A DNA stretch of 64,000 bases from Olavius algarvensis associated proteobacterium Delta 3 (GCA_903231505.1 CAFBRK010000140.1:54271-118270); one strand, 5' to 3'. Positions 8,646 through 18,230 are shown, numbered from the stretch's first letter. The notes: a model not told the origin generated them from the sequence alone. Numbers and translations are program-made.

Positions 8646-9578
8646 CTAAGGAATATCCCGGCTGAGAACTGTCCGAATATGTCTTATTCCCTTCTCGATG
8701 TCCCGATCCGGCGTTCCGGGTCGCAATTCGAGCACCAGAAGGGTGTTGCGTTGGATGTAAGGGCGAAGAGCGTTGAAATCGATGTCACCGGTGCCGGGCG
8801 GCAGGTGGTCGTCTACTCCGACGGCATCATGCAGGTGAATCCCGATCAGATGGTTACCATAGGCTTCGAGGAGGCCTCCTGCCGGTATTAACCCCAGCGC
8901 TTCCTGGGCGTGGGCATGCCCGGTATCGTGCCAGTACCCGACTGGGCTGCCCTTGAATTCCTCAAAAAGTGTCAGAAAGTCCTCGTAGCCGGGCAGTTCG
9001 TGGTAATGGAAGCGGTTTTCCAGACCCAGGCGGATGCCGGCGGCACCCGCTGAGGGGAGAAGCAATTCCAGACTGTGCTTTAGCCTTTCTAAAAATGGGG
9101 TTCGTTGTTCCCGGAGGGAATCCAGCTTATGTTCAACAAAGTGACGTGCATCGGGAGCTGCGATCTTCCCTCTCTGATAGTACCGGTACAGCCGGTCCAG
9201 TTCTGCATCCATCGGCACGGCACCGCAGTGGAGGACAACGGCGTTTGCCCCGAGCGTTTCAGCATGCTGGATGGTCCGCTTGGTGGCTTCCACCGCCTGT
9301 TGCCGTTCACCCTTGTCGGGGCTCATTAGGCGGTGCAAATCGTCGCTTCCCCGGTTCCGGGGCAGGCCCAGCGGTATCGGAAAATAATTGTGAATACTGG
9401 TGACGGGCATTTGATGGTCGATGAGCGCGGTTTGAAGATCGGGCAGCATCTCTTCGTGGATTCGGTATTCCAGTTCCAATCCCTGAATATTGAAACTGGA
9501 CACCATCTCGATCAGTCGGTACCCGTTATCGATCTTGCCGGATCTGCAGCATGTCGACAAGCTTAGTTGAATCGCCAC
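8646..9578 (-). CDS. Sugar phosphate isomerase/epimerase-like TIM barrel (xylose isomerase-like family)
   Basis: 310 residues. The AP endonuclease family 2/xylose isomerase-like barrel is recognised by the spaced metal ligands: SIHNYFP, VVLHCGAVP, RLGLENRFHYHELPG (Glu), GYWHDTGHAHAQE (Asp/His), IGIHLHDAVGVDDHLPPG and a final LVLELRPG. Enzymes of this fold isomerise or epimerise sugars or cleave AP sites; substrate unknown. Start proposed at GTG 9578: AAGGAG lies 9 nt upstream, while the in-frame ATG at 9587 directly abuts the Shine-Dalgarno. Confidence 0.8.
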   Translation of the reverse strand: MAIQLSLSTCCRSGKIDNGYRLIEMVSSFNIQGLELEYRIHEEMLPDLQTALIDHQMPVTSIHNYFPIPLGLPRNRGSDDLHRLMSPDKGERQQAVEATKRTIQHAETLGANAVVLHCGAVPMDAELDRLYRYYQRGKIAAPDARHFVEHKLDSLREQRTPFLERLKHSLELLLPSAGAAGIRLGLENRFHYHELPGYEDFLTLFEEFKGSPVGYWHDTGHAHAQEALGLIPAGGLLEAYGNHLIGIHLHDAVGVDDHLPPGTGDIDFNALRPYIQRNTLLVLELRPGTPDRDIEKGIRHIRTVLSRDIP

Positions 9579-9841
9579 CGATTCCATCTCCTTACATAAC
9601 CTCACTGAATCATATCGCAGCCCATTCAATTTGGAACCAATGACACGTGACGCCTGTTGGATTTTTAGTCAAGCCCATTTATAATAATGTCGATGATCAG
9701 AGAAAACACGGTTTTGAGCTGGGCTGAAGACGCCCTGTTTTTTTCCAGGGTGCTGAGTGATTTACATAATAGCCGATTTGTGTAATTTTTGGGATGGGGT
9801 ACAGGGTATCCCTCAAACACTGCTTTGCCAGGGCGGATGTG

Positions 9842-12439
9842 ATGTTCAAAGTTATAGACTGGTTGAAAAAGACTCTCGGCGATGATCAGCCTGTTGCCGA
9901 TCACTCTGTATTCAACCGCAAATATCAGGCATTCCAGGATCTGCTGGCCGCCAACAACGGCGCCCTGGAGGTCATTACAGATCTGGAACACCATTTTTAC
10001 CAGGAAAAACCGTTTACCTTGGCCCACATCGTCGGACAGACCGATCGCCTCATCACCGAAGTTCTCACCATCGTGACGGACCTCAACGCCCTGTCCGGAA
10101 ACCGCTACACCGAACTGGTCGGTGTTGCCGAAAAACTCGGTGCGAAGATCCTTTCGGAGCTTGTCCGCGAGAAAAAGCTCGAAAAAACGCAACTCGTCTA
10201 TCCCCTTCAACGCGTGAGTCTGGAGAACCTCACCGAAGTCGGGGGAAAGGCCGCCAACCTGGGAGAGGTGTCCAATCGGATCCACCTTCCGGTCCCGCCG
10301 GGTTTTGCCGTTACCGCCTATGCCTGCCTGTATTTTCTGAAGCACAACCATCTCACGGATTTCATCGACCACAAACTTGAACACCTGGATGTCAATAATA
10401 CGGTCGACCTGGTGACGGTCAGCGAGGAGATCCAGTCCCGTATTCTTTCTTCGGCGCTCCCGGACAATCTCCGGGCTGAAATACTGTCTGCCGCTCGGGA
10501 CTTAAACGAGAATCTTGGGCCTGATCTTCGACTGGCCATCCGGAGCAGTGCCACCAGCGAAGACTCTGAGGCCAGTTTTGCCGGTCAGCACTCCACCGTG
10601 CTGAACGTCAGCGAGGCCAATCTGGAACAGGCCTACAAGGAAGTTGTTGCGAGCACCTTCAATCCCCGGGCCATTTTTTATCGGCGGAACAAAGGGTACT
10701 CGGATCAGGACGTTATTATGAGTGTGGCCTGTGTTGCCATGATTGACGCGGCAACCAGCGGTGTTATCTATACCGTTGACCCGAATGACAGCCGCCGATC
10801 CGTGATGCTGATCAGTGCTGTCTGGGGGCTTGCCGCCGGCGCCGTGGATGGGTCCACCGATACGGATATGTTTCAGATCGACAAACAGACCGGGCGACTG
10901 GTCCACAGCGAGGTGGCCTACAAAGCGACGATGTTGAGACCTGGCGGTGAGGAAGGCATTCACGAGTATGTGGTTGAAAAGCACTTGATCGAGCAACCCT
11001 GCCTGGGGGACGAGCAGATCAACCAACTGCTGGGTGCCGCTCGAAAGCTGGAGAACCATTACGGTTACCCCCTCGATATAGAATGGGCCATCGATCACGC
11101 CGGCAAGCTGTATATTATTCAAGCCCGTCCGTTGAAAGCGGCTTTAAAGTTCAAAACAGAAGATCTGTTCGACTTCGGGGAAAATAAATCCACCGACGTG
11201 AACCGCTTCGATCACCCAATTTTGCTCGACAGCGGGGTCTCCGCGTCGCCGGGTACCGCATCCGGGCGTGCGTATGCGCTACGCTCTAGTCACATGCTTC
11301 ACCACGTTCCCGAGGGGGCCATCATTATCGCTCAGCAGACCTCGCCCCGTTTAGTGCCGCTCATGGGAAAGATTCGGGGTATCATTACGGATGTCGGAAG
11401 TGTCACCGGGCACATGGCCTCGGTGGCCAGGGAGTTTCAGCTGCCAACCCTGGTTGGAACCGGTACGGCGACCAAAGTGATTCACCATGGCGAAGAGATT
11501 ACCCTGGATGCCACCCGGGGCGTTGTCTACAAAGGGCGTGTGCAATCCCTGCTGAAAGAGACGAGACCGATCAACCCGATGAAAGGCAGCCCGGTGTATC
11601 TTGCCGTTCAGACGGCGCTAAAAAAAATTTCACCGCTGAATTTGACCGATCCGAAAAAAGACAACTTTTCCCCTGAAGGATGTGAGACGCTCCATGACAT
11701 TATCCGATTTGCCCACGAAATGTCGATGCAGGAGATGTTCCGAATAGGTGAGGACATCGGCTCTGATCGATCGATTGCCATACGCCTGAAGGTGTATCTT
11801 CCCTTTCTTCTGTATGTGGTCGATCTGGGAGGTGGATTGTCGGTCCACAAGGACAGCAAGGAAGCAACCACTGAAAACGTCACTTCCATACCCTTTAATG
11901 CGTTTCTCAAAGGAATGCTGCACAAAGACGTAGACTGGTACCGGGACGTCGGGGTTCAGCTGGGGGGATTTGCATCGATTCTGGCACAATCCGCGATTCG
12001 CGATCCCATGAAGGAGGGCCGGGTTGGCGGACCGAACTATGCCATCGTCGCGGAGAATTACCTGAATTTCAACGCACGTCTCGGTTATCATTTTGCGACG
12101 GTGGACACATTTTGCGGGCCCGAGGTGAACGATAATTACGTGATCTTCTACTTCAAAGGTGGGGCCGCCGACGTCGTGCGCCGGGGCCGCCGGGCGAGAC
12201 TGATTGCCATTATTCTGAAAGAGCTCGGTCTAAAAGTTGAGCAGAAGGTGGATATGGTGCGAGGGGAGTTGAAAAAGTTCGAAAGCCAGGTCCTGCAAGA
12301 GAAACTGGATATCATCGGGCGCCTCTGCGGTTCCATCCGCCTGTTGGATATGACCCTTTCCGACGACGGCCAGGTGGAGTGGTATGCCTTGGAATTTTTA
12401 AAGGGGAATTACAGTTTCCACACGGATACCGTGGAATAG
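9842..12439 (+). CDS. PEP/pyruvate-binding domain protein (PEP synthase-like, with unusual C-terminal domain)
   Basis: 865 residues. After a 120-residue alpha-helical N-terminus, an ATP-grasp pyruvate-binding domain begins at the VGGKAANLGEV motif and includes RSSATSEDSEASFAGQ and DIEWAIDHAGKLYIIQARP, as in PpsA and PpdK. Next comes the swivelling phosphohistidine domain, with GSVTGHMASVAREF replacing the usual GGxTSHAAIVAR but keeping the His. The roughly 280-residue C-terminus is not the PEP-binding TIM barrel; it has an unassigned domain. So it probably phosphorylates an internal His with ATP but the acceptor is not evident. Start at 9842 is chosen over a longer frame because AGGGCGG precedes it; no neighbouring gene on this strand. 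Confidence 0.8.
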   Translation: MFKVIDWLKKTLGDDQPVADHSVFNRKYQAFQDLLAANNGALEVITDLEHHFYQEKPFTLAHIVGQTDRLITEVLTIVTDLNALSGNRYTELVGVAEKLGAKILSELVREKKLEKTQLVYPLQRVSLENLTEVGGKAANLGEVSNRIHLPVPPGFAVTAYACLYFLKHNHLTDFIDHKLEHLDVNNTVDLVTVSEEIQSRILSSALPDNLRAEILSAARDLNENLGPDLRLAIRSSATSEDSEASFAGQHSTVLNVSEANLEQAYKEVVASTFNPRAIFYRRNKGYSDQDVIMSVACVAMIDAATSGVIYTVDPNDSRRSVMLISAVWGLAAGAVDGSTDTDMFQIDKQTGRLVHSEVAYKATMLRPGGEEGIHEYVVEKHLIEQPCLGDEQINQLLGAARKLENHYGYPLDIEWAIDHAGKLYIIQARPLKAALKFKTEDLFDFGENKSTDVNRFDHPILLDSGVSASPGTASGRAYALRSSHMLHHVPEGAIIIAQQTSPRLVPLMGKIRGIITDVGSVTGHMASVAREFQLPTLVGTGTATKVIHHGEEITLDATRGVVYKGRVQSLLKETRPINPMKGSPVYLAVQTALKKISPLNLTDPKKDNFSPEGCETLHDIIRFAHEMSMQEMFRIGEDIGSDRSIAIRLKVYLPFLLYVVDLGGGLSVHKDSKEATTENVTSIPFNAFLKGMLHKDVDWYRDVGVQLGGFASILAQSAIRDPMKEGRVGGPNYAIVAENYLNFNARLGYHFATVDTFCGPEVNDNYVIFYFKGGAADVVRRGRRARLIAIILKELGLKVEQKVDMVRGELKKFESQVLQEKLDIIGRLCGSIRLLDMTLSDDGQVEWYALEFLKGNYSFHTDTVE

Positions 12440-12545
12440 ACCTCTGCATGTGCTCTTGTCCACAACCGATGGCAGGGTATCCCACCGCTTGTTGAAGTGA
12501 CGCGGAAACGCCGCTCAACGGGGCTGCGGGGAGTCTCCTTCGGTG

Positions 12546-13205
12546 TCAGTCGTTTATTATTTCGTTTACCTTTTCCGCTAACGCGTTACCAAGAATCTTG
12601 TGCTGCTCGGCATCCAGATGCACCCCATCAACTTTGCTGGTGCTCGTGACCGAACCGGCATCAAAGAACGGGCAGTTATACTCCTCTGCAATTTGCTCAA
12701 TGGCCTCAGCTAAGCCTGCCGCCCGTTGGTCGGCTTCCTCAAATTTTGGCGCAATGGCCCCTTTGGCTGTTTGAACTGTTGGCGGTGCGACCGCCAGAAT
12801 TTCCGGGATGGACATGCCCGGCTCGATGGGGGCTCGGCGTATGGCCGAGATAATGGCGCCCACACCTTGTGCAGAGTGCCAGGCATTCAGTTGATGCATG
12901 GACTGAAAATCGTTGGTTCCCAGCAGCAGGATGACCATGGACAACGGCGAATTCACCTCGATGCGTTGTTCGATGCCGACAATGCCGTTTCTCCCCGGCT
13001 TGAACGGATCGTCCCAGACCGTCCGGCGCCCGTTCAGACAATCCTCGATGACCCGCACGGACTGGCCCATTCGGGTAAGCTCGATTTCCATAACTCCCGG
13101 CCACCGTTGATCGAAGCGGAAGCGCTCCCGTGTATTGGGGATGATGCCCCAGCTGAGAGAATCGGCGTAGACAAGGATTTGATGAATGTGTTTTACATTT
13201 GTCAT
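12546..13205 (-). CDS. SGNH/GDSL hydrolase family protein
   Basis: 219 residues. SGNH blocks: YADSLSWG (block I; the usual GDS is ADS, Ser retained), NGRRT, LLGTNDFQ (block III, Asn) and DGVHLD near the C-terminus (catalytic Asp/His). Family enzymes are esterases or acyl hydrolases with broad substrates, and the size suits arylesterase-like or carbohydrate-esterase members. No signal peptide is seen, so it is likely cytosolic. AAAGGAAA lies 8 nt upstream of the ATG. The gene is 65 nt downstream of the zinc-ribbon gene. Confidence 0.85.
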   Translation of the reverse strand: MTNVKHIHQILVYADSLSWGIIPNTRERFRFDQRWPGVMEIELTRMGQSVRVIEDCLNGRRTVWDDPFKPGRNGIVGIEQRIEVNSPLSMVILLLGTNDFQSMHQLNAWHSAQGVGAIISAIRRAPIEPGMSIPEILAVAPPTVQTAKGAIAPKFEEADQRAAGLAEAIEQIAEEYNCPFFDAGSVTSTSKVDGVHLDAEQHKILGNALAEKVNEIIND

Positions 13206-13269
13206 CAGCGTTTCCTTTCACCCCCTGAAACCACCTATTGGTCACATTGCGCCGCTGCCATGGATAAAC

Positions 13270-13782
13270 CTATAAGACTTGTTCTAAAGATTGCTCACCT
13301 GGGTGAAGCACAAGATAGAACAACCCCGCAAAGCTCACCAAAAGAAGAATCATCACAACGGTTCCCCAGACAGCCCAACTCCTTTGGACACTCTTGAAGT
13401 GATCGATACTTTCCCACCGTTTATTTCTCCAGGCCCATTCACTGCCTTTGTATCCCAGGATAATGGGCATCACATACCCAACAATCGGCAATATGCTGAA
13501 TAGACCTATCCACGTTCTGTTGCCGATTGCCCAGATAAAATTTAATAGAAATGCCCCCCAGTTCCATCCCTTTATTTCCGGTGGGATAATGGCAGTTTTA
13601 CCGCCGCCTGACGTGTTTTCCTCTATCGATTTTAATGGTCCATGCAACTCTTCCGCTTGAACAGATTCCTTCTTCTTTGAAACTTCGAACAATTTTGAAA
13701 AAATAGCGCCGCAATTCACGCATTGATCAAAGTTTGGTTGTCGAAAGTCGCAAATTGGACAGATAATGGTTTTCGGTGCCAT
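13270..13782 (-). CDS. Zinc-ribbon membrane protein
   Basis: 170 residues. An N-terminal zinc ribbon (CPICDFRQPNFDQCVNCGAIF, residues 8-28; two Cys pairs) is joined by a Gly/Ser-rich linker to a C-terminal membrane region. GWNWGAFLLNFIWAIGN resembles the entry of DUF2628-like domains, and three hydrophobic segments (about 75-110 and 140-160) follow. Function unknown; the ribbon would face the cytoplasm. Confidence 0.65.
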   Translation of the reverse strand: MAPKTIICPICDFRQPNFDQCVNCGAIFSKLFEVSKKKESVQAEELHGPLKSIEENTSGGGKTAIIPPEIKGWNWGAFLLNFIWAIGNRTWIGLFSILPIVGYVMPIILGYKGSEWAWRNKRWESIDHFKSVQRSWAVWGTVVMILLLVSFAGLFYLVLHPGEQSLEQVL

Positions 13783-13805
13783 GGTTGAATCATTCTACCA
13801 ATTTT

Positions 13806-13937
13806 TCAGGGGTACAGCAAATTGTTGAAATTACAATGGGTTAAATATTCCGGATAACCCAGTTGCTCTGATAATTCACGGATATCCGGAGCATCATCAA
13901 TTGTTGCGTCTCGCATGTCATATGATATTTTGGTCAT
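13806..13937 (-). pseudogene. N-terminal remnant of a GNAT acetyltransferase
   Basis: A 43-codon open frame, below usual ORF cutoffs. It reads IRDATIDDAP-like sequence: residues 8-30 follow the MRDATIDDAPDIRELSEQL / GYP pattern that begins many GNAT N-acetyltransferases, then ends at a TGA inside the expected first domain. No continuation was found before the zinc-ribbon gene, so about 100 residues including the acetyl-CoA site are missing. It is probably a decayed gene. Confidence 0.6.
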
Positions 13938-14042
13938 GGCACCAAAGGCTAAACATAATATCATAAAGGGAGTAGATTCTGTTTTTCACCATTTATCGAG
14001 CCTTTTTTGAATGTGCTGGTTTTCTGTGTGCAGTGAAAATCT

Positions 14043-14675
14043 TCAGCTGGAGGATGATGTCGCTGAGCCGGCCCGAAGGTGCTCTGTGAGCAAAGATTTT
14101 AACTGATCCAGATAGCCCCAAAAAAAATGGTCTGCACCCGGGATGATCTCAAGGGCCGCCCGGGAATTCCACGACAGAAGCATGGGCCGTATCATTTCCG
14201 GGGGGGCGATGTCATCCTCTTCACCGGCCACAACGAGGGTCAGGCCGGGGATTGGTCGGGGTGTGCCGTAGTTTATAAAAGCGACGGGCGGCGACACCAT
14301 GATGGTGTTGTCATACGCATCGGTTGAAAGTCCCGCGTTGACCCAGGCACCGAAGGAATATCCGAGCAGGTGAATCGTCTCGACGCCAAGATTGAGAAGA
14401 TAGGAGATGGCGGCACGCACATCATCCTGCTCTCCGACACCGTGATCATGGCTTCCCTGGCTTTTTCCGGTTCCTCTAAAATTGAATCGCAAGGTAGTGC
14501 GTCCGGCATCGCGGCAGGCCTGTTGAACGCACTCCACAACCGGGTTGTACATGTCTCCGCCGTACAATGGATGAGGATGGGTGATGATGACGCCCGGCGC
14601 CTTGTCCGGCGAACGATGGAGCAAACCTTCGAGGGTTATATCCCTGGAAGGAAATCTTATCTTTTCTTCCTGCAT
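14043..14675 (-). CDS. Alpha/beta hydrolase (dienelactone hydrolase-like)
   Basis: 210 residues. The HPHPLYGGDMYNPVV motif near residue 38 and FNFRGTGKSQG are typical of a small conserved alpha/beta hydrolase group; the nucleophile Ser sits in GYSFGA, a likely acid in AGEEDDIAP and the His in GADHFFWG. Physiological ester or thioester substrate unknown. Start at 14675 fits homology (IRFPSRDITLEGLL) and the weak AGAAGAG site. It begins 11 nt after the RNase D stop, so both are on one transcript. Confidence 0.85.
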   Translation of the reverse strand: MQEEKIRFPSRDITLEGLLHRSPDKAPGVIITHPHPLYGGDMYNPVVECVQQACRDAGRTTLRFNFRGTGKSQGSHDHGVGEQDDVRAAISYLLNLGVETIHLLGYSFGAWVNAGLSTDAYDNTIMVSPPVAFINYGTPRPIPGLTLVVAGEEDDIAPPEMIRPMLLSWNSRAALEIIPGADHFFWGYLDQLKSLLTEHLRAGSATSSSS

Positions 14676-14685
14676 CGTACTCTTC

Positions 14686-15858
14686 TCACCGATTTTTTCG
14701 CAGAGCAGCCAGAATCTCTTCCCCGAAGTTTTCTTTCTGCCAGTTACGCATGTCTTCAATGTCGTTAAATTCGCTCATGCGATGCGGATTGCGCGCGGCA
14801 ATGGCGGTCATCAGAGCCTTGTTGCATAGAACGGCCGGATCAAGATCGAATTTTTCCGCTGTTTTGTCACGCCAAATTCGGATCGCCTGAACCCGCTTCG
14901 GAACCTTCGGCTTCTGGGCGGGCGGTCGTTTACGGGGATATTCCGGCAGACGATGTTTCGGAAGGGCCATTGCCTCCGTCACGGCGCGAATCAATTCCTC
15001 TCCGAACATGCTGATCTGCTTGGCACTCAAAGCGCCGATCCCTTCCAGCCGTTTGAGTGTGACCGGGCGCGCTTTGGAGATTTTGAGAACCGCATCATTC
15101 CCTATTATCTTAAACAGGGGACGGTCCTTTCGTTCCGCAATCTGGCGTCGACTCTGCAGGAGGGCCTCGAGGACCGCAAGCCCCCGCGGCCGCAATCGGC
15201 CGGCGCCCTTGAATTTCAAAAAGAGCGGCTCATTGTTTTCATTTGGCGGCCGGACCTTGCTCAGAAGCTCGCTCTCTTCCTGTACCCATGAGAGGCGGTC
15301 GAGATCGGAGAGTTCATTTTCAAGCTGATGGGCCAGCGGAAGCAGGTAGGACATGTCACCGGCGGCGTAAGCGACCATATTTTTTGGAAGCGGCCGTTTG
15401 GACCAGTCTTTTTTCTGGTACTTTTTGTTCAGTTTCAGATTGAATCGCTTTTTCAGAACCGTATCCAGTCCGGTTTCCTGAATGCCCAGGAACCGACAGG
15501 CGATCTGGGTGTCGAACAGATTCCGGATGTCGATATCAAAATCCCGATAGAGGCTGCGGACATCATAATCGGCACCATGCAGCACTTTTTTGATGTCTGG
15601 GTCATAAAATAAGGTTTTTAACGGTGACATGTCCTGAATCGTCAGAGGATCGATGATGAAAATGCGGTCCCGGAAGGCCATCTGAATCAGGCATACCCGT
15701 TCTCGAAAATGGTACATGGAGTCTGCCTCGAGGTCGAGCGCGACTTCCCTCTCCCGGAGGGCCATATCCACGGCTTCGAGAAAATCGCCCCTATTTTCGA
15801 TGGAACGATAGGTGTCCGGCCCGGTCTCTGCTAAATTTCTCTTGACCCTTGGTGCCAT
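14686..15858 (-). CDS. rnd: Ribonuclease D
   Basis: 390 residues. DEDD 3'-5' exonuclease domain in the first half: VALDLEADSMYHF (DE), GADYDVRSLYRDF (D), and the YAAGDMSYLLPL block with catalytic Tyr and Asp. C-terminal HRDC domains are visible (RLRPRGLAVLEALLQSRRQIAE and the tail). RNase D trims tRNA and other stable RNA 3' ends. Start at 15858 (MAPRVKRN) was preferred to a longer frame that overlaps the divergent thrS promoter region. Confidence 0.92.
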   Translation of the reverse strand: MAPRVKRNLAETGPDTYRSIENRGDFLEAVDMALREREVALDLEADSMYHFRERVCLIQMAFRDRIFIIDPLTIQDMSPLKTLFYDPDIKKVLHGADYDVRSLYRDFDIDIRNLFDTQIACRFLGIQETGLDTVLKKRFNLKLNKKYQKKDWSKRPLPKNMVAYAAGDMSYLLPLAHQLENELSDLDRLSWVQEESELLSKVRPPNENNEPLFLKFKGAGRLRPRGLAVLEALLQSRRQIAERKDRPLFKIIGNDAVLKISKARPVTLKRLEGIGALSAKQISMFGEELIRAVTEAMALPKHRLPEYPRKRPPAQKPKVPKRVQAIRIWRDKTAEKFDLDPAVLCNKALMTAIAARNPHRMSEFNDIEDMRNWQKENFGEEILAALRKNR

Positions 15859-15970
15859 TATTTTTAACGTATCCCTTTCGTGATTTACTGTGTTCGTGAG
15901 CGGACCGTCCGCATTGCCAACCCCGGTCGGTGCTTTTAACATGTTAAAATAGCAATCAGGATAGATAGCG

Positions 15971-17887
15971 ATGGTGAATATAACATTTCCAGATGGAACG
16001 ATAAAGGCGTTTGAGGGCCAGCCAACAGGCGATGAGATCGCCCGGAGCATTTCCGAGGGTCTTGCACGGGACAGCCTGGCCATGGAACTGGATGGGGATG
16101 TGATGGATCTGTATCGGCCGATTCCCGAGGACGCTCAGGTGCGCCTGATAACCACCCGCGACGCTGAAGCCCTCGACATTATGCGCCACAGCGCCGCCCA
16201 TGTCATGGCCCAGGCCATCTTACGAATTTACCCTGACGCCAAACTGACCATTGGACCGGTGGTTGACGGCGGCTTCTATTACGATATCGATATGGAGCCG
16301 CTGTCCGAGGATGATTTTCCGAAAATCGAGTCGGAGATCAAGAAAATCATAAAGGCCAAAATTCCGATCCGTCGCCGCGAGGTGGCCAAAGAGGAAGCCC
16401 TGAACATCTATCAGGATGAGCCCTACAAGCTCGAAATGATCGGTGACCTGGATGATGGCGCCATTTCCCTCTATGAGCAGGGAGAGTTTACCGATCTGTG
16501 CCGGGGGCCCCATGTGCCCCACACCGGGTTTGTCAAGGCCATCAAGCTGATGAAAGTGTCCGGCGCTTATTGGCGGGCAGACCAGAGCAAGGCTCAGCTT
16601 CAACGGATCTATGGCACCGCCTTCTTTTCGAAAAAGGAACTGAAGGCTTACCTGGATTTCCTGGAAGAAGCCCGAAAACGGAATCATCGAAAAATCGGGG
16701 AAACCCTCGAACTGTTCAGCTTTCACGACGAGGCTCCGGGAATGGCGTTTATCCATCCCAAGGGAATGGTCATCTGGAACACGCTTCTGGATTACTGGCG
16801 GGATGAGCATCGGGCCGCGGGCTACGTGGAAACCAAGACCCCCATCATTCTCCGGCGTGAGCTGTGGGAACAAAGCGGGCACTGGGAAAACTACCGGGAA
16901 AACATGTACACCACCGAGGTGGATGACGATGAATACGCCATCAAACCCATGAACTGTCCCGGCGGCATGCTTATGTACAAGAACCGGCCGCATTCTTACC
17001 GGGAACTTCCACTGAGGGCCGCAGAAGTCGGCCTCGTTCATCGGCATGAATTGAGCGGGGTTCTCTCCGGCCTGTTCCGGGTGCGCGCCTTTCACCAGGA
17101 TGATGCCCACCTGTTTATGACGCCGGACCAGATCCAGAGCGAAGTTCTGGATCTGCTCGGTTTAGAAGAGCGGATGTACAGCACCTTTGGCCTCGGTTTC
17201 CACCTGGAACTGTCCACCCGTCCGGAAAAATCCATCGGAACCGATGCGCAATGGGAGACCGCCACCGAAGGGCTGCAGTCCGCTCTGGATGCCTACGGGA
17301 AAGAGTATCGCATCAATGAGGGGGATGGTGCCTTCTACGGCCCGAAAATCGATTTTCATATTGAAGATGCCCTGGGCCGCACCTGGCAGTGCGGGACTGT
17401 TCAGTTGGACATGTCCCTGCCGGAGCGCTTCGACCTGACGTATGTGGATCGCGATAACGAGCGACGACGTCCGATCATGGTCCATCGAACGGTTTTCGGC
17501 TCCATCGAACGCTTTCTGGGTATTCTCGTTGAGCACTTTGCCGGAAAATTTCCCCTCTGGCTGGCGCCGGTCCAGGCGATCCTGCTTCCGATCAATGACG
17601 ACCTGGTAGCCTATGCCGGGGAGGTCGGGGAAACCCTCGAAAAGGCCGGTATCCGTGTCGAGATCGACGGCCGCACGGAAAGCCTGAACCGGAAGATTCG
17701 TGAAGCCCAGCTCAAGAAGGTGCCGCTGATCATCACCATCGGGGCAAAGGAAAAAGAGGCCGGTACATTGTCGGTGCGAACCCTTGACGGTCATGTTAAG
17801 TACGGGGTTTCCCATGATGATTTCATGACCCGTGTTGCCGATCATATCGAAAATCGGAGGCTTGAGCTCTCTCTTTTCGGTGAATGA
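15971..17887 (+). CDS. thrS: Threonyl-tRNA synthetase
   Basis: 638 residues, full length. Order: TGS domain (VNITFPDGTIKAFEG), editing domain with HSAAHVMAQAI (HxxxH zinc/editing motif), the catalytic class II core (motif 2 around RHELSGVLSGLFRVRAF, zinc ligands including MNCPGGM, motif 3 near GSIERFLGILVEHF) and the anticodon-binding domain at the C-terminus. It attaches threonine to tRNA-Thr and clears mischarged serine. AGGA precedes the ATG. It is divergent from rnd. No infC/rpmI/rplT genes follow here. Confidence 0.97.
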   Translation: MVNITFPDGTIKAFEGQPTGDEIARSISEGLARDSLAMELDGDVMDLYRPIPEDAQVRLITTRDAEALDIMRHSAAHVMAQAILRIYPDAKLTIGPVVDGGFYYDIDMEPLSEDDFPKIESEIKKIIKAKIPIRRREVAKEEALNIYQDEPYKLEMIGDLDDGAISLYEQGEFTDLCRGPHVPHTGFVKAIKLMKVSGAYWRADQSKAQLQRIYGTAFFSKKELKAYLDFLEEARKRNHRKIGETLELFSFHDEAPGMAFIHPKGMVIWNTLLDYWRDEHRAAGYVETKTPIILRRELWEQSGHWENYRENMYTTEVDDDEYAIKPMNCPGGMLMYKNRPHSYRELPLRAAEVGLVHRHELSGVLSGLFRVRAFHQDDAHLFMTPDQIQSEVLDLLGLEERMYSTFGLGFHLELSTRPEKSIGTDAQWETATEGLQSALDAYGKEYRINEGDGAFYGPKIDFHIEDALGRTWQCGTVQLDMSLPERFDLTYVDRDNERRRPIMVHRTVFGSIERFLGILVEHFAGKFPLWLAPVQAILLPINDDLVAYAGEVGETLEKAGIRVEIDGRTESLNRKIREAQLKKVPLIITIGAKEKEAGTLSVRTLDGHVKYGVSHDDFMTRVADHIENRRLELSLFGE

Positions 17888-17922
17888 CAACAGCCATCAT
17901 CGACCCAAATACATCTTCATAA

Positions 17923-18141
17923 ATGAACACATTCAGGAAAACCAACGCCGGGGTGTCCACGAGCAAGCTCAAATGGTGCGACCTCCAATGCGAGCATGCC
18001 GATTTCGCAAAGCTCGATGCCCTGGACGGAAGCTGCCGGACCTTCCAGTCCCTCTGGTGCAGCCATCTCAAAAAACACGTCACAAAAAACTCCCCCTGTG
18101 AAGTGAAGTTCGGAAAGCGCCGCCCCACCACGAATCTGTGA
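17923..18141 (+). CDS. Small cysteine-rich conserved-looking protein
   Basis: 72 residues with six Cys arranged as WCDLQC, CRTF, WC and SPC, and a basic tail (KKHVTKNSPC then FGKRRP). The paired Cys suggest a metal or Fe-S site. The sequence keeps a coherent hydrophilic composition to its stop and sits 35 nt after thrS on the same strand. I recall similar short ORFs in this phylum but cannot name a family. No good Shine-Dalgarno precedes the ATG, which lowers confidence. Confidence 0.55.
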   Translation: MNTFRKTNAGVSTSKLKWCDLQCEHADFAKLDALDGSCRTFQSLWCSHLKKHVTKNSPCEVKFGKRRPTTNL

Positions 18142-18159
18142 TCAGGTTTCTGGATTCTG

Positions 18160-18230
18160 GTTTCTGGATACTAGATGCTGGATGCTTGTCCGCCTGCGGC
18201 GGACTGGATACTGGATGCTGGATTACGCCC
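18160..18230. repeat. Direct repeat pair around a short palindrome
   Basis: Two copies of a unit reading CTGGATACTRGATGCTGGAT (near 18174 and 18203) flank the palindrome TCCGCCTGCGGCGGA. The area from 18142 to 18490 has no gene; it also includes a duplicated CCTTCGGCTGCGCTC block ending in AGGACAAGCAGGACAAG, related to the repeat inside the elements at 21.6 and 51.3 kb. Confidence 0.6.
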
